Assembly: GCA_013036095.1 (NCBI GenBank)
Contig: JAAXCW010000002.1
Span: forward strand, 62,001-126,000
DNA length: 64,000 bases
Source of the DNA: Vulcanimicrobiota bacterium
Lineage (GTDB): Bacteria > Vulcanimicrobiota > Vulcanimicrobiia > Vulcanimicrobiales > Vulcanimicrobiaceae
Direction: 5' to 3'
The position numbers and the translations under genes are program-made. This document shows, piece by piece, positions 41,924 to 49,852 of this stretch. Below the pieces are notes generated by a model. It was not told the origin of the DNA, did no database searches, and was given only the letters and a program-made list of their open reading frames with translations. Numbering within the stretch: position 1 is the first letter of the stretch; the number at the start of each line of letters is the position of its first letter.

Positions 41924-44900
41924 GTCTTCGCGCGCAAGCGCGATAGTGTTAAGCCTCGCAATGGCGACGGCGTTCGCAGTGCCCGCTCGCGCCGATACGG
42001 CCGGAAGCGTGGATATCACCGTGCTCGACGCCTCAACCGCAAAACCCATCCCGCTTGCGCGCGTGGTTTTCTATGATTGCGCTAGTGTCACCGGATACTC
42101 CGACGAACACGGCATCGCCCGCTTTGACGCCATCCCCGCGGGCGAATGCCGCGTGCAAGTCATTAAGCGCAACTACAAACCCGCGGTTTCCGCACCCTTC
42201 GCGATCGATCCGGTCCGCGTAACGTTTGCTACCGTACGGCTTGCGGGAAATTCGCTCAAAACAATTGGCAGCGTCACCGTCACCTCGTCGTCGCGCCTCT
42301 CACCGACCGACCTCGATGCGTCGAGCCCTCAAGCGTTACTGCACACGTCGCTTGGAGATGCTCTGGGCGATCTGTCCGACGTCTTACCATCCGATGCCGG
42401 ACTCTCGATCGACGGGCGTGACGCCACGCAAACAGGCGTGAGCGTCGATGGAGTCCCCGTCGCGGGCTCTAATGGACTGAGCGGAGTCAACGCCGACTTG
42501 TTCGGCGGAGCTTCTGTATCCGGGTCGCCGGCCAACGGCAGTCTCGGCGGCAACATTGGATTGTACAGTCTGGTTCCGACGCTCGCTTTCGAAAGCGATC
42601 TGAAACTCGCATACGCGAGCTTTGACAGCTCGTCGTTGCGATTCGCAGAAAGAGGTTCTGCGGGCGTAATGGGCCTCGTCTACGCTCACGCTTCACGCGG
42701 CGTAAACGCGCCGTTCAACGGCCTCGTCTTTCCCGACGCCAGCGGCTTAACGTACGCGCACTCCGCCCAGAGCTATTCCAACGGCGACCTGCTAAAAGTG
42801 CGCTTGCCGTTTTCGCTCGGCCACTCCTTAACGGCGACGTTTTTCACCAACAACAGCACCAGCGATGCGTATTGTGCTCGAATTTCCGGACCGCTACCAT
42901 GCGGTTTCGGCCCGGGCAACGGTTCGTCGAGCCGCAGTTCCCAGGCTGTGCTCGCCTATGCCAATCATTTCGGCGCCGTGAATTTCCAACTCAGCGGATT
43001 CAACGGCACGAGCTATTTTGGTACCGACTTCTCCCATCGTATGCTCAACGGCGTGGTTTCCCCAAGCGCGTCGAGCAGCCAGTCACGCGTATCCGGTTTC
43101 AATTTCTTTGCCGAAGCGCCGGCCGGCGAGCGCCACGACCTCACGCTCTTCGCACAGCAAATTGCTTTTCACGACTTGACCGCTCAAACGAATCCACTTT
43201 TTCCAGCCGGCATTTCCGCTGCAAGTACGTCAGCCTTCATGAACCTGCGTGTCGGAGATTCTTACCATGCGGATTCGCGCACCACGATCGCGCTAGGCTT
43301 CGGGTCGCAGCGCTCGTCCGGTGCGCCGGCAAACATTGCGGCCGACCTCGGTATCACCTGGCATGCCAACGCAGCCGACACCTTTCGAGGCACCTACTCG
43401 ACCGGGTCGCAAGGTGCGAATTTTTACGCTCAGCAATTTTTCAGCGACCCGCAATCTCTCGTGTATAACTGTAGCGCACAGACGGTTATCGGCGGAGGTC
43501 CCGGTGATGCGCAAGGACCGCAAGACACAAGCTCCGCCAATCTCTCCTGGGAGCACCGCCTGCGCAACGGACGCACCTTCGTTAGCGCATACCGTGAAGT
43601 GCAGCACGGCGCGCTCGCGCAAACGATCGTCAACGGAGCGTCGTTTGCCGGACAATTTCCCAGCGGTTATCTTGCCCAGATCGCGGCATTCGCGCAGACG
43701 CCTGCTGGCTGCGGTCCGGCCTCCGCGCTGGTCTTCCCCAACGATCTCTATCTGCGCACGAACGTCAGCGGACTCGACCGCACTTACGAAGGTGGCACGA
43801 TTGGCGTCGAGATTGCAAACGGTCACGGAATCCAATTCGCGCCATATATTGCGTTCGAACGCGCCACGCTCGGCGCTACGAACGACCCGCGAATCGCTAA
43901 CCCGTCTTCGATCTACCGCGCGGGACAACAGCTCCCCAACGTTCCGTTTTCGCGCTGGGGTTTCGTCGCCGATTACAAACCGCCGCGCGCGGCCTGGGAA
44001 GCATTGCTCGATATTCAGCACGTCTCGAACAATAACCCAAGCAACTTGCCGGCCTACACGACGGTCGCCGCCGGCCTCTCGGTCTCGACGCCGGTCGGCA
44101 GCTTCTCGCTTGTCGGAACGAATCTCACCAATCAATTCTCGGGCAACTTTGCGTCGCCGGTAAATGCCGTGGCCTTACCGACGGTCGGAGGGGGAAGTTT
44201 TCCAACCATCGCGCAACCGCTCGCGCCGCGCAGCTTTGCGCTGCTGTACTCGTCGCGGATCGGACGACTCGGAGCCGGTAACCATGGTGCTGAAACTACC
44301 GCAATCTCTCAGCAAACCAGCGTCTCCTTCGGCATCAAAACGTCGCTTTTTCCAAAAACGCCGCCCGTCGCGCCGTTTGAAATTCAGGCCTCGAATCCGG
44401 CGTGCACCGCTGAAGTCGCGCAGCAAATGCAAAAAGATTTTTCGGGACTGAGCACTTTCATCTCCGATCTCGAGAAGCGGAAATCGAACGGCTTGTATCC
44501 GGCCACCGCTGTGCCGCCGGTCGTACCCGACATGGTCGTGAAATACGTTCGGGTCGGAACATCGTATGCGCTCGAACTCGCGCCGCACGGGCGCGCCGGC
44601 GTTATCGGCCTACTTACTTGCGCCGACATTCATGCCGGCACCGCGGCGGAACTTGCCGCCCTTCATCTCTACGAACCCGTGCAGCTCGGACCCGAGCAGC
44701 CGGTCCCGATGCTTTTCCAACCGCGTGTTGGATTGTATGCATATATCGCGCCGCAATTTGCGTTGGATTTCGGTAAGCCCAAGCCGCTCCCTAAACTCCC
44801 ACCATCAAACCCTTTTGCGATCTCTTCAACGTGCACGTCTGCAGACAGGCCGCTTGCAAGCGCCGTTGTCGACGACGTTCGCAGCTATCTTGCAGCCAAT

Positions 44901-45158
44901 GTGAAGCCGCAAAAACCGGCAACCTATGATTGGGGCGCGCTCATACCCCATCAAACCGCGCGGGGTTGGTATCTGGAGCTTGCTTTCGATGATGTGTTTG
45001 CGTCGAACGGCTTGCAGCGATGCGTTCCGATCTTCCGCGCAATTGCAAACGAACTCATCGCAGCCGGCGGCGCCGGAACGCCCTTGCCTGCGGTGAACTA
45101 CGATCCGCGCTATGGCTTCTACATTTACACTCAGGGCGTCGTAAAGATAAGGCAATAG
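41907..45158 (+). CDS. TonB-dependent receptor with C-terminal duplicated extension
   Basis: About 1083 aa. I use TTG 41907 because it gives a signal peptide (LKLRAKSSRASAIVLSLAMATAFAVPARA); GTG 41874 is an alternative. A carboxypeptidase-regulatory domain follows (VDITVLDASTAKPIPLARVVFYDC), then a plug (TSLGDALGDLSDVLPSDAGLSIDGRDATQTGVSVDGVPVAG) and a barrel ending at APRSFALLYSSRIG. About 300 further residues contain two similar blocks, PFEIQASNPACTAEVAQQMQKDF and PFAISSTCTSADRPLASAVVDDV, each ending GLYAYIAP or GFYIYTQ. Barrels normally end at the last strand, so this extension is unusual. It may contact the adjacent anti-sigma protein; that is an inference. Confidence 0.85.
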   Translation: MKLRAKSSRASAIVLSLAMATAFAVPARADTAGSVDITVLDASTAKPIPLARVVFYDCASVTGYSDEHGIARFDAIPAGECRVQVIKRNYKPAVSAPFAIDPVRVTFATVRLAGNSLKTIGSVTVTSSSRLSPTDLDASSPQALLHTSLGDALGDLSDVLPSDAGLSIDGRDATQTGVSVDGVPVAGSNGLSGVNADLFGGASVSGSPANGSLGGNIGLYSLVPTLAFESDLKLAYASFDSSSLRFAERGSAGVMGLVYAHASRGVNAPFNGLVFPDASGLTYAHSAQSYSNGDLLKVRLPFSLGHSLTATFFTNNSTSDAYCARISGPLPCGFGPGNGSSSRSSQAVLAYANHFGAVNFQLSGFNGTSYFGTDFSHRMLNGVVSPSASSSQSRVSGFNFFAEAPAGERHDLTLFAQQIAFHDLTAQTNPLFPAGISAASTSAFMNLRVGDSYHADSRTTIALGFGSQRSSGAPANIAADLGITWHANAADTFRGTYSTGSQGANFYAQQFFSDPQSLVYNCSAQTVIGGGPGDAQGPQDTSSANLSWEHRLRNGRTFVSAYREVQHGALAQTIVNGASFAGQFPSGYLAQIAAFAQTPAGCGPASALVFPNDLYLRTNVSGLDRTYEGGTIGVEIANGHGIQFAPYIAFERATLGATNDPRIANPSSIYRAGQQLPNVPFSRWGFVADYKPPRAAWEALLDIQHVSNNNPSNLPAYTTVAAGLSVSTPVGSFSLVGTNLTNQFSGNFASPVNAVALPTVGGGSFPTIAQPLAPRSFALLYSSRIGRLGAGNHGAETTAISQQTSVSFGIKTSLFPKTPPVAPFEIQASNPACTAEVAQQMQKDFSGLSTFISDLEKRKSNGLYPATAVPPVVPDMVVKYVRVGTSYALELAPHGRAGVIGLLTCADIHAGTAAELAALHLYEPVQLGPEQPVPMLFQPRVGLYAYIAPQFALDFGKPKPLPKLPPSNPFAISSTCTSADRPLASAVVDDVRSYLAANVKPQKPATYDWGALIPHQTARGWYLELAFDDVFASNGLQRCVPIFRAIANELIAAGGAGTPLPAVNYDPRYGFYIYTQGVVKIRQ

Positions 45159-45160
45159 AG

Positions 45161-45237
45161 TTGTCATGCTGAGCGGGGCGCCGTCAGGCGCCCCAGTCGA
45201 ACCACGGCCGAGCGAGCGGAGCGAGCCGAGGCCCGCG
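45161..45237 (+). repeat. Dispersed palindromic intergenic repeat
   Basis: TTGTCATGCTGAGC, core GGGGCGCC-GTCA-GGCGCCCC, then AGTCGAACCACGGCCGAGC and GAGGCCCGC. Directly downstream of the receptor gene, where the hairpin could also act as a transcript end. Confidence 0.8.
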
Positions 45238-45295
45238 TGGCAACTTCCGGCCAATCGGCGGGAAATACCTAGGACACAGTTGTAGGGTAGCGTTC

Positions 45296-45775
45296 CTATA
45301 TGGCGCGCAGAAATGAAAGCAGCCGCGCATCAAACTCCAATGAAATCGGCTTCCCTACGCGGCATTTTGCGGTTGCGGGATGCCCGGGATTGAGCAGTAA
45401 GTTCGTTTCAAGCGGATTGACCGCCGACGGAACTCGCAGCACCGGGGTTTCGCGCGAGCGTATCCACTTTGAGCCGATCTCAACGCACCGCGCGTTCCCG
45501 ATCGCTTTCCATGACGCAGGCAAATCCCCGATGCTGATAGCTTTTACCGTCAGCGCTTCCGGAATCGTAATCTGAACGATGACCAAACTCTTGGGCAGGC
45601 GTTGTTGCGACGCTTGCACGAGCGTTTCAAGCAGCGCAAGCGACGCGTTTTCAGATGCGTAGACAAGCGTAAGGCCGGCTTCATTCCACCGGCCCCCAAT
45701 TTCTTCCGCCCCGCTGCCGCTTAGCACGACCTCGCGCGAGCTATATCGGCGTTTAGTAATCCGCCAAGCGATCAC
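45296..45775 (-). CDS. RES domain toxin
   Basis: 159 aa from GTG 45775, which overlaps the antitoxin stop as GTGA. The RES signature is visible: AWRITKRRYSS, GAEEIGGRWNEAGLTLVYASENASLALLETLVQ (Arg, Tyr and Glu of the active site), with LVIVQITIPEALTVKAI and RVPSAVNPLETNLLLNPGH later. RES toxins degrade or phosphorolyse NAD. The gene order antitoxin-toxin is standard. Confidence 0.9.
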   Translation of the reverse strand: MIAWRITKRRYSSREVVLSGSGAEEIGGRWNEAGLTLVYASENASLALLETLVQASQQRLPKSLVIVQITIPEALTVKAISIGDLPASWKAIGNARCVEIGSKWIRSRETPVLRVPSAVNPLETNLLLNPGHPATAKCRVGKPISLEFDARLLSFLRAI

Positions 45776-46206
45776 GTATAGACGCCGCGTTCCAGCTGGT
45801 TGAGCACCCGCACGACTTGCTCGGTGCCTGTTTCGGTGTCCAGCAGATCTATCGGTCGCTCGCCCTGCAGCGCCCTGTTCGGATCGCGAAACCATTCGCG
45901 AGCGTTTTGATCGTCCTCGAGTACGCTGCGGGCCAGCGTCATCACGCGCGCCAAACGAAAGGCCCGATCGGAATGAACAGCCCGCAGGCCGGCCGCGCCG
46001 CGCGCTTTTTGCCGGTAACCGGTCGCACGCGAGAGCCCGATCAATGTCAGAATTTCCTCGGCCGAAGCGCCAAAGGCCACCGCCAGCCGGTCGATAACCC
46101 GGGCGGGCAACCCTTTGCGCACCAATTCCCGCGCCGCGCTCTCCGCGGACTTCCCTTTGGGTGCCCGCTGTCCGAGCAGGGTCAGGGTATTCGCCGTGCT
46201 ACTCAT
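45772..46206 (-). CDS. Xre/ParS-type antitoxin of the RES toxin
   Basis: 144 aa. A helix-turn-helix region is at about 35-70 (IDRLAVAFGASAEEILTLIGLSRATGYRQKARG). A C-terminal MbcA/ParS/Xre toxin-binding domain follows: LEDDQNAREWFRDPNRALQGERPIDLLDTETGTEQVVRVLNQLERGVY. It neutralises the RES toxin and should autorepress. The start at 46206 lies only eight bases after a TATAAT box. Confidence 0.9.
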   Translation of the reverse strand: MSSTANTLTLLGQRAPKGKSAESAARELVRKGLPARVIDRLAVAFGASAEEILTLIGLSRATGYRQKARGAAGLRAVHSDRAFRLARVMTLARSVLEDDQNAREWFRDPNRALQGERPIDLLDTETGTEQVVRVLNQLERGVYT

Positions 46207-46214
46207 TTGACACG

Positions 46215-46235
46215 ATTATAGTCTCAATTGAAACT
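46215..46235 (-). promoter_or_regulatory. Promoter and palindromic operator of the Xre-RES operon
   Basis: On the minus strand, TATAAT at 46220-46215 is eight bases before the antitoxin start. The adjoining AGTTTCAATTGAGACT at 46220-46235 is palindromic with one mismatched pair. Autorepression by the Xre antitoxin is inferred. Confidence 0.65.
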
Positions 46236-46248
46236 ACACGCAAGCGAG

Positions 46249-46416
46249 TTAGTTTCGCCCCCCTTCCGGCTCCTCGTCGTCATACTCGGGAACCATCGCT
46301 TCTTCTGCATTAATCTCTTGCTGCTGCGCGACCATTCCCGTGTCGTCTGCCGCTCCGATCGCATCGTCGAGATCGTCGTCCGCGGACGGCCCGCGCCCCT
46401 TCTGGTCTTGGTCCAT
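46249..46416 (-). CDS. Small acidic protein, 55 aa
   Basis: Starts ATG 46416 with TGAGG seven bases before it. The sequence is strongly acidic (DDDLDDAIGAADD, EINAEEA, EYDDEEPEGG), with a QQQ in the middle, no cysteine and no hydrophobic helix. It is on the same strand as the Xre-RES pair, 42 bases upstream of the antitoxin start. A small disordered protein or phage-like anti-restriction mimic are possibilities; function unknown. Confidence 0.55.
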   Translation of the reverse strand: MDQDQKGRGPSADDDLDDAIGAADDTGMVAQQQEINAEEAMVPEYDDEEPEGGRN

Positions 46417-46495
46417 AATCAAACCTCATTTCAGAGAAAATGACTGCTTACCCGGGCGGCCTTTCATTCAAGCGAAGCGGTTGAATTGCCAGATG

Positions 46496-47179
46496 CTATG
46501 GCGTAAACGCCAACGGCATCTCGGTGCAATTCTTCAAATAATGGACGGTCTTCACCGGTTGGTTGTTGGCGTCTATATATGATACAGTGCATCCGCTGAC
46601 TGCCGGCTTTGGCCGGAGCACCGTGCCGGGCCGTATGTAACCAACCACCTCGCCGCCTCCGACGGTCAACGTGGACCCGGCCGGATAAACCATGATGGAA
46701 TGGAGCGCGCGCACAACAATTCCCGACGCTCGCGAATCGATCCGCGTATCGTCATCAAGCATTACCGAAAGGCCCATCCCGCGCGGTTTTCCGTTCACCA
46801 CGTTCGAAAGCATAATCATTGCCGTTTTATTCACGACGACGCGAGAACCGGTCGGAAGCACTTCCCCGGCCGGTGCCCCTGAAATGGTGCCCGGTTTTCC
46901 ATCGGATCCATAACAGTAGAGAACCGAAATCGTCGGGGGTCGCGCCGAAGGAGGTCCAGGAAATGGGTGATAGATCAGCGCTTCCTGTGTCGTGAGCGTC
47001 GAATCGGTTACCGACACCCAAGTGCCGTGAACGCCGTAGCTGCTCCAGCAGTCAACGCTGTACGTTTGTTCCGTCCCCATAAACTGGTGTTGAATGGCAA
47101 CCGGATTAGGAATATCGTCGGCCCTTGCGGCCGTCATAATCGCCGCTGACAGCAACAACACCGCCATCACCCCACGCAC
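46496..47179 (-). CDS. Exported protein of unknown function
   Basis: 227 aa from GTG 47179. A TATAAT at 47191-47186 sits six bases before this GTG, so the transcript may be leaderless. The signal peptide is VRGVMAVLLLSAAIMTAARA. The mature part has two cysteine-rich stretches (SVDCWSSYG, SVLYCYGSDG and VSGCTVSYIDANNQ) and repeated beta-strands (TGSRVVVNKTAMIMLSNV, SGIVVRALHSIMVYPAGSTLTVGGGEVVGYIRPGTVLRP). I do not recognise a family. Confidence 0.75.
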   Translation of the reverse strand: MRGVMAVLLLSAAIMTAARADDIPNPVAIQHQFMGTEQTYSVDCWSSYGVHGTWVSVTDSTLTTQEALIYHPFPGPPSARPPTISVLYCYGSDGKPGTISGAPAGEVLPTGSRVVVNKTAMIMLSNVVNGKPRGMGLSVMLDDDTRIDSRASGIVVRALHSIMVYPAGSTLTVGGGEVVGYIRPGTVLRPKPAVSGCTVSYIDANNQPVKTVHYLKNCTEMPLAFTP

Positions 47180-47232
47180 GCCTTCATTATACACGGAAGG
47201 CCAAACTTTGGCTGCCTGAAAACTAGATTTTC

Positions 47233-48855
47233 ATGCTTCTTCCGCTCCTGCTCGCTACCGTGACCAATTGGCATGCCGCCCCCGCTCGAGAGCCCAGAGC
47301 GATGGTCGTTACCGAACAGCATTATGCGACGCAAGTTGGTGTCGACGTCTTACGCCACGGTGGAAATGCGGTAGACGCAGCGGTCGCAGTTGGCTACGCG
47401 CTCGCCGTCGTCGATCCGTGCTGCGGAAACATCGGCGGTGGCGGTTTCATGCTCGTGCGCATGCACGACGGACGCGAACGCTTCATCGATTTTCGCGAAC
47501 GCGCGCCGTTCCGCGCAACGCCTTCGCTGTACCTAGATAAACATGGCAACGTCATTCCGAACCTGAGCACCAAAGGCTATCTCGCGGTCGGCGTCCCTGG
47601 AACGGTGATGGGCTTAGAGCGCGCCCGGACCGAATTCGGAACGCGCTCGCGCGCCGCACTTATGTCGCCGGCCATCAAACTCGCCAAAGACGGCTATCTC
47701 ATCGGACCCGACGACGCCCGCGTCTATAAAAGCATGCCCGGCGACACCATAAAAGCCGGTGACGTTCGAAAACAGCGCGATCTCGCCGCAACCCTCACAC
47801 TGATCGCGCGCGACGGACCCAACGCGTTCTATCGCGGGCCCATCGCGCAAGCCATCGTCGCGGCCAGCAGCGCACATCACGGCATTCTTTCGATGAAAGA
47901 CTTCGCGTCGTACTATACCAACGAGCTGACGCCGGTGCATTGCTCGTACCGCGGCTACGATCTCATCTCGGCCCCGCCGCCCAGCTCAGGCGGCGTGACG
48001 CTGTGCGAAATTCTCAACGTCATTTCACCCTACGACTTCGCGCGCTGGGGTTGGAACTCGATTCAAAGCGCACATTACACCGTCGAAGCCGAACGGCGCG
48101 CGTATGCCGATCGCAACACCTACCTCGGCGATCCGTCTTTCGTACAGAATCCCGTCGCTCAACTCCTCAACGCGCGCTACGGGGCCAAGCTGCGCGCGTC
48201 GATTTCAACCAATCGCGCCACGCCCTCGAGCCAAGTGGATCCCGGGCTCGGGCCTATTGCGCATGAAAACGCGCAAACCACGAGCTTCTCGATTGTCGAC
48301 AGCGCCGGAAACGCCGTCGCCGTCACCTACACGATCAACGATTCGTTCGGCGCCGGCGTCATCGCGGGCAACACCGGCTTTTTCCTCAACGACGAGATGG
48401 ATGACTTTACGAGCAAGCCCGGCGTGCCAAATATGTTCGGGCTCGTGCAGGGCACGCGTAACGATATTCGCGGCGGAAAGCGCCCGCTCTCTTCGATGAC
48501 GCCCACGATCGTCACGCGCAACGGAAAACTTTTCATGGTGACCGGCAGCCCCGGCGGCGGCCGCATCATTACGATCGTTCTGTCGACGCTGCAAAACGTC
48601 ATCGACTACGGCATGAACGTACAAGATGCCGTCAACGCTCCGCGCGTGCACATGCAGTGGTTGCCGGACGTCGTGGAATATGAGCCCGGCGCATTTTCGG
48701 TGCAGACCATGCAGCAACTACAAGCGATGGGTTACGCGCTGAAAGAAGTTTCGTCGTGGGGCTCCGCGCAAGCAATCGTCATAGATCCAAAAACCGGCGT
48801 CCGTTTAGGCGGCACGGATCGCCGCCGCCCGGAAGGCCTTGCCACCGGCTTCTAA
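47233..48855 (+). CDS. ggt: Gamma-glutamyltransferase
   Basis: 540 aa with a short hydrophobic leader. It cleaves and transfers the gamma-glutamyl group of glutathione and related peptides. AMVVTEQHYATQVGVDVLRHGGNAVDAAVA, GNIGGGGFMLV, KGYLAVGVPGTVMGLE and PPPSSGGVT are family blocks. The autocleavage site is QTTSFSIVD (Thr349 nucleophile), a variant of TTHYS, with GSPGG as the oxyanion region. It is probably periplasmic and part of the peptide-scavenging set in this region. Confidence 0.95.
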   Translation: MLLPLLLATVTNWHAAPAREPRAMVVTEQHYATQVGVDVLRHGGNAVDAAVAVGYALAVVDPCCGNIGGGGFMLVRMHDGRERFIDFRERAPFRATPSLYLDKHGNVIPNLSTKGYLAVGVPGTVMGLERARTEFGTRSRAALMSPAIKLAKDGYLIGPDDARVYKSMPGDTIKAGDVRKQRDLAATLTLIARDGPNAFYRGPIAQAIVAASSAHHGILSMKDFASYYTNELTPVHCSYRGYDLISAPPPSSGGVTLCEILNVISPYDFARWGWNSIQSAHYTVEAERRAYADRNTYLGDPSFVQNPVAQLLNARYGAKLRASISTNRATPSSQVDPGLGPIAHENAQTTSFSIVDSAGNAVAVTYTINDSFGAGVIAGNTGFFLNDEMDDFTSKPGVPNMFGLVQGTRNDIRGGKRPLSSMTPTIVTRNGKLFMVTGSPGGGRIITIVLSTLQNVIDYGMNVQDAVNAPRVHMQWLPDVVEYEPGAFSVQTMQQLQAMGYALKEVSSWGSAQAIVIDPKTGVRLGGTDRRRPEGLATGF

Positions 48856-48880
48856 TTTGCGGTGACAACTCGGCGCCGTG

Positions 48881-49852
48881 CTACGGACCAAACCACAACT
48901 TCTTCGCACGCGCCAGCGAAATATCCCCGCTTCGCACCTCGCGAATGATTTTCTCTAACCTCGGTATGTCGGCGCTCTCCCGCGTGTAGAGATCGCGGTC
49001 GTCGAGATTCGCTAGTGCCTTTTTGTACGCCGCCAGGGCATCATCAAATTTCCCTTGCCGGGCCAGTTTCAGCGAATACGAAATGTATCCGTTGTAAAGA
49101 ATACTTCGCTCCGAACGAAGCGACATCGGCGCCTTCTGAGCGCGCCATGTTTTTTCATGAGCGGGTGAAAAACGAATAACGGGTTGCGATGCCGCGGAAT
49201 CAAGCGAACCGATTTGAACCACCTCGCCTTGAGCCGGAGCATTGGTCGCCGGCAAATCCTCGGCGAATCCGGCAAAGCCCGACCCGTTCCCAAGCTTGCC
49301 TCTTACGATGGTCAGCACCCACGGTTGCGATTCCATTCCTGGCGGCACCCGAACGCTCACATGACTAACCTCAGTAACACGCAGCGATGCTTTCTGAAAA
49401 AATCGTTCTGGAGCCGGCACTTCGAGTCGATGGGAATAGGCATGATCTATCGATATCTCGGGCACGACTTGCATAGAGCCGAGGTCGACTATATGCACGA
49501 CTCCGCGACAGCCTTTCCCGACCCAAACACTCTCGATCACTAAGTACCTGCGCGCGCCCGATCCCACGAACGATAACGGCGCGACCATACCGCACGCTTG
49601 CCGCGGATCGATCTCGAAAACCGTCGGCGCATCGCGTATCCCCAGCCTATCGAGCGGGATAACAGCTACGATCCTGCCGTCTTTTGTGATCGTTAACTTG
49701 CCGTCGCGAACGACGGGTCCGTAATCGGCTTCGCCCGAAAACCCCGACGGCCGCATTGTAAACGACAGCGTGGCGCGAATGTCGCCCGACGTTGCCGATA
49801 TGGTCGAAATCGTCGCAAGTGCCAGGACCACCGCGCTAATCATTTTTGTCAC
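48881..49852 (-). CDS. Exported protein of unknown function with C-terminal TPR-like helices
   Basis: 323 aa with a leader (MISAVVLALATISTISATSG). The first ~230 residues are beta-rich (DGRIVAVIPLDRLGI, RRYLVIESVWVG). The last ~80 are helical with a TPR-like YSLKLARQGKFDDALAAYKKALANLDD and a GDISLARAKKLWFGP ending. The start overlaps the stop of the 565-aa gene (ATGA). Last gene of the aminopeptidase operon. No family recognised. Confidence 0.75.
   Translation of the reverse strand: MTKMISAVVLALATISTISATSGDIRATLSFTMRPSGFSGEADYGPVVRDGKLTITKDGRIVAVIPLDRLGIRDAPTVFEIDPRQACGMVAPLSFVGSGARRYLVIESVWVGKGCRGVVHIVDLGSMQVVPEISIDHAYSHRLEVPAPERFFQKASLRVTEVSHVSVRVPPGMESQPWVLTIVRGKLGNGSGFAGFAEDLPATNAPAQGEVVQIGSLDSAASQPVIRFSPAHEKTWRAQKAPMSLRSERSILYNGYISYSLKLARQGKFDDALAAYKKALANLDDRDLYTRESADIPRLEKIIREVRSGDISLARAKKLWFGP

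Noticed and set aside
43293-44135. Overlapping 280-codon frames on both strands in the TonB-receptor barrel
   Set aside because: Both are shadows of the receptor frame, which has a signal peptide, plug and barrel.
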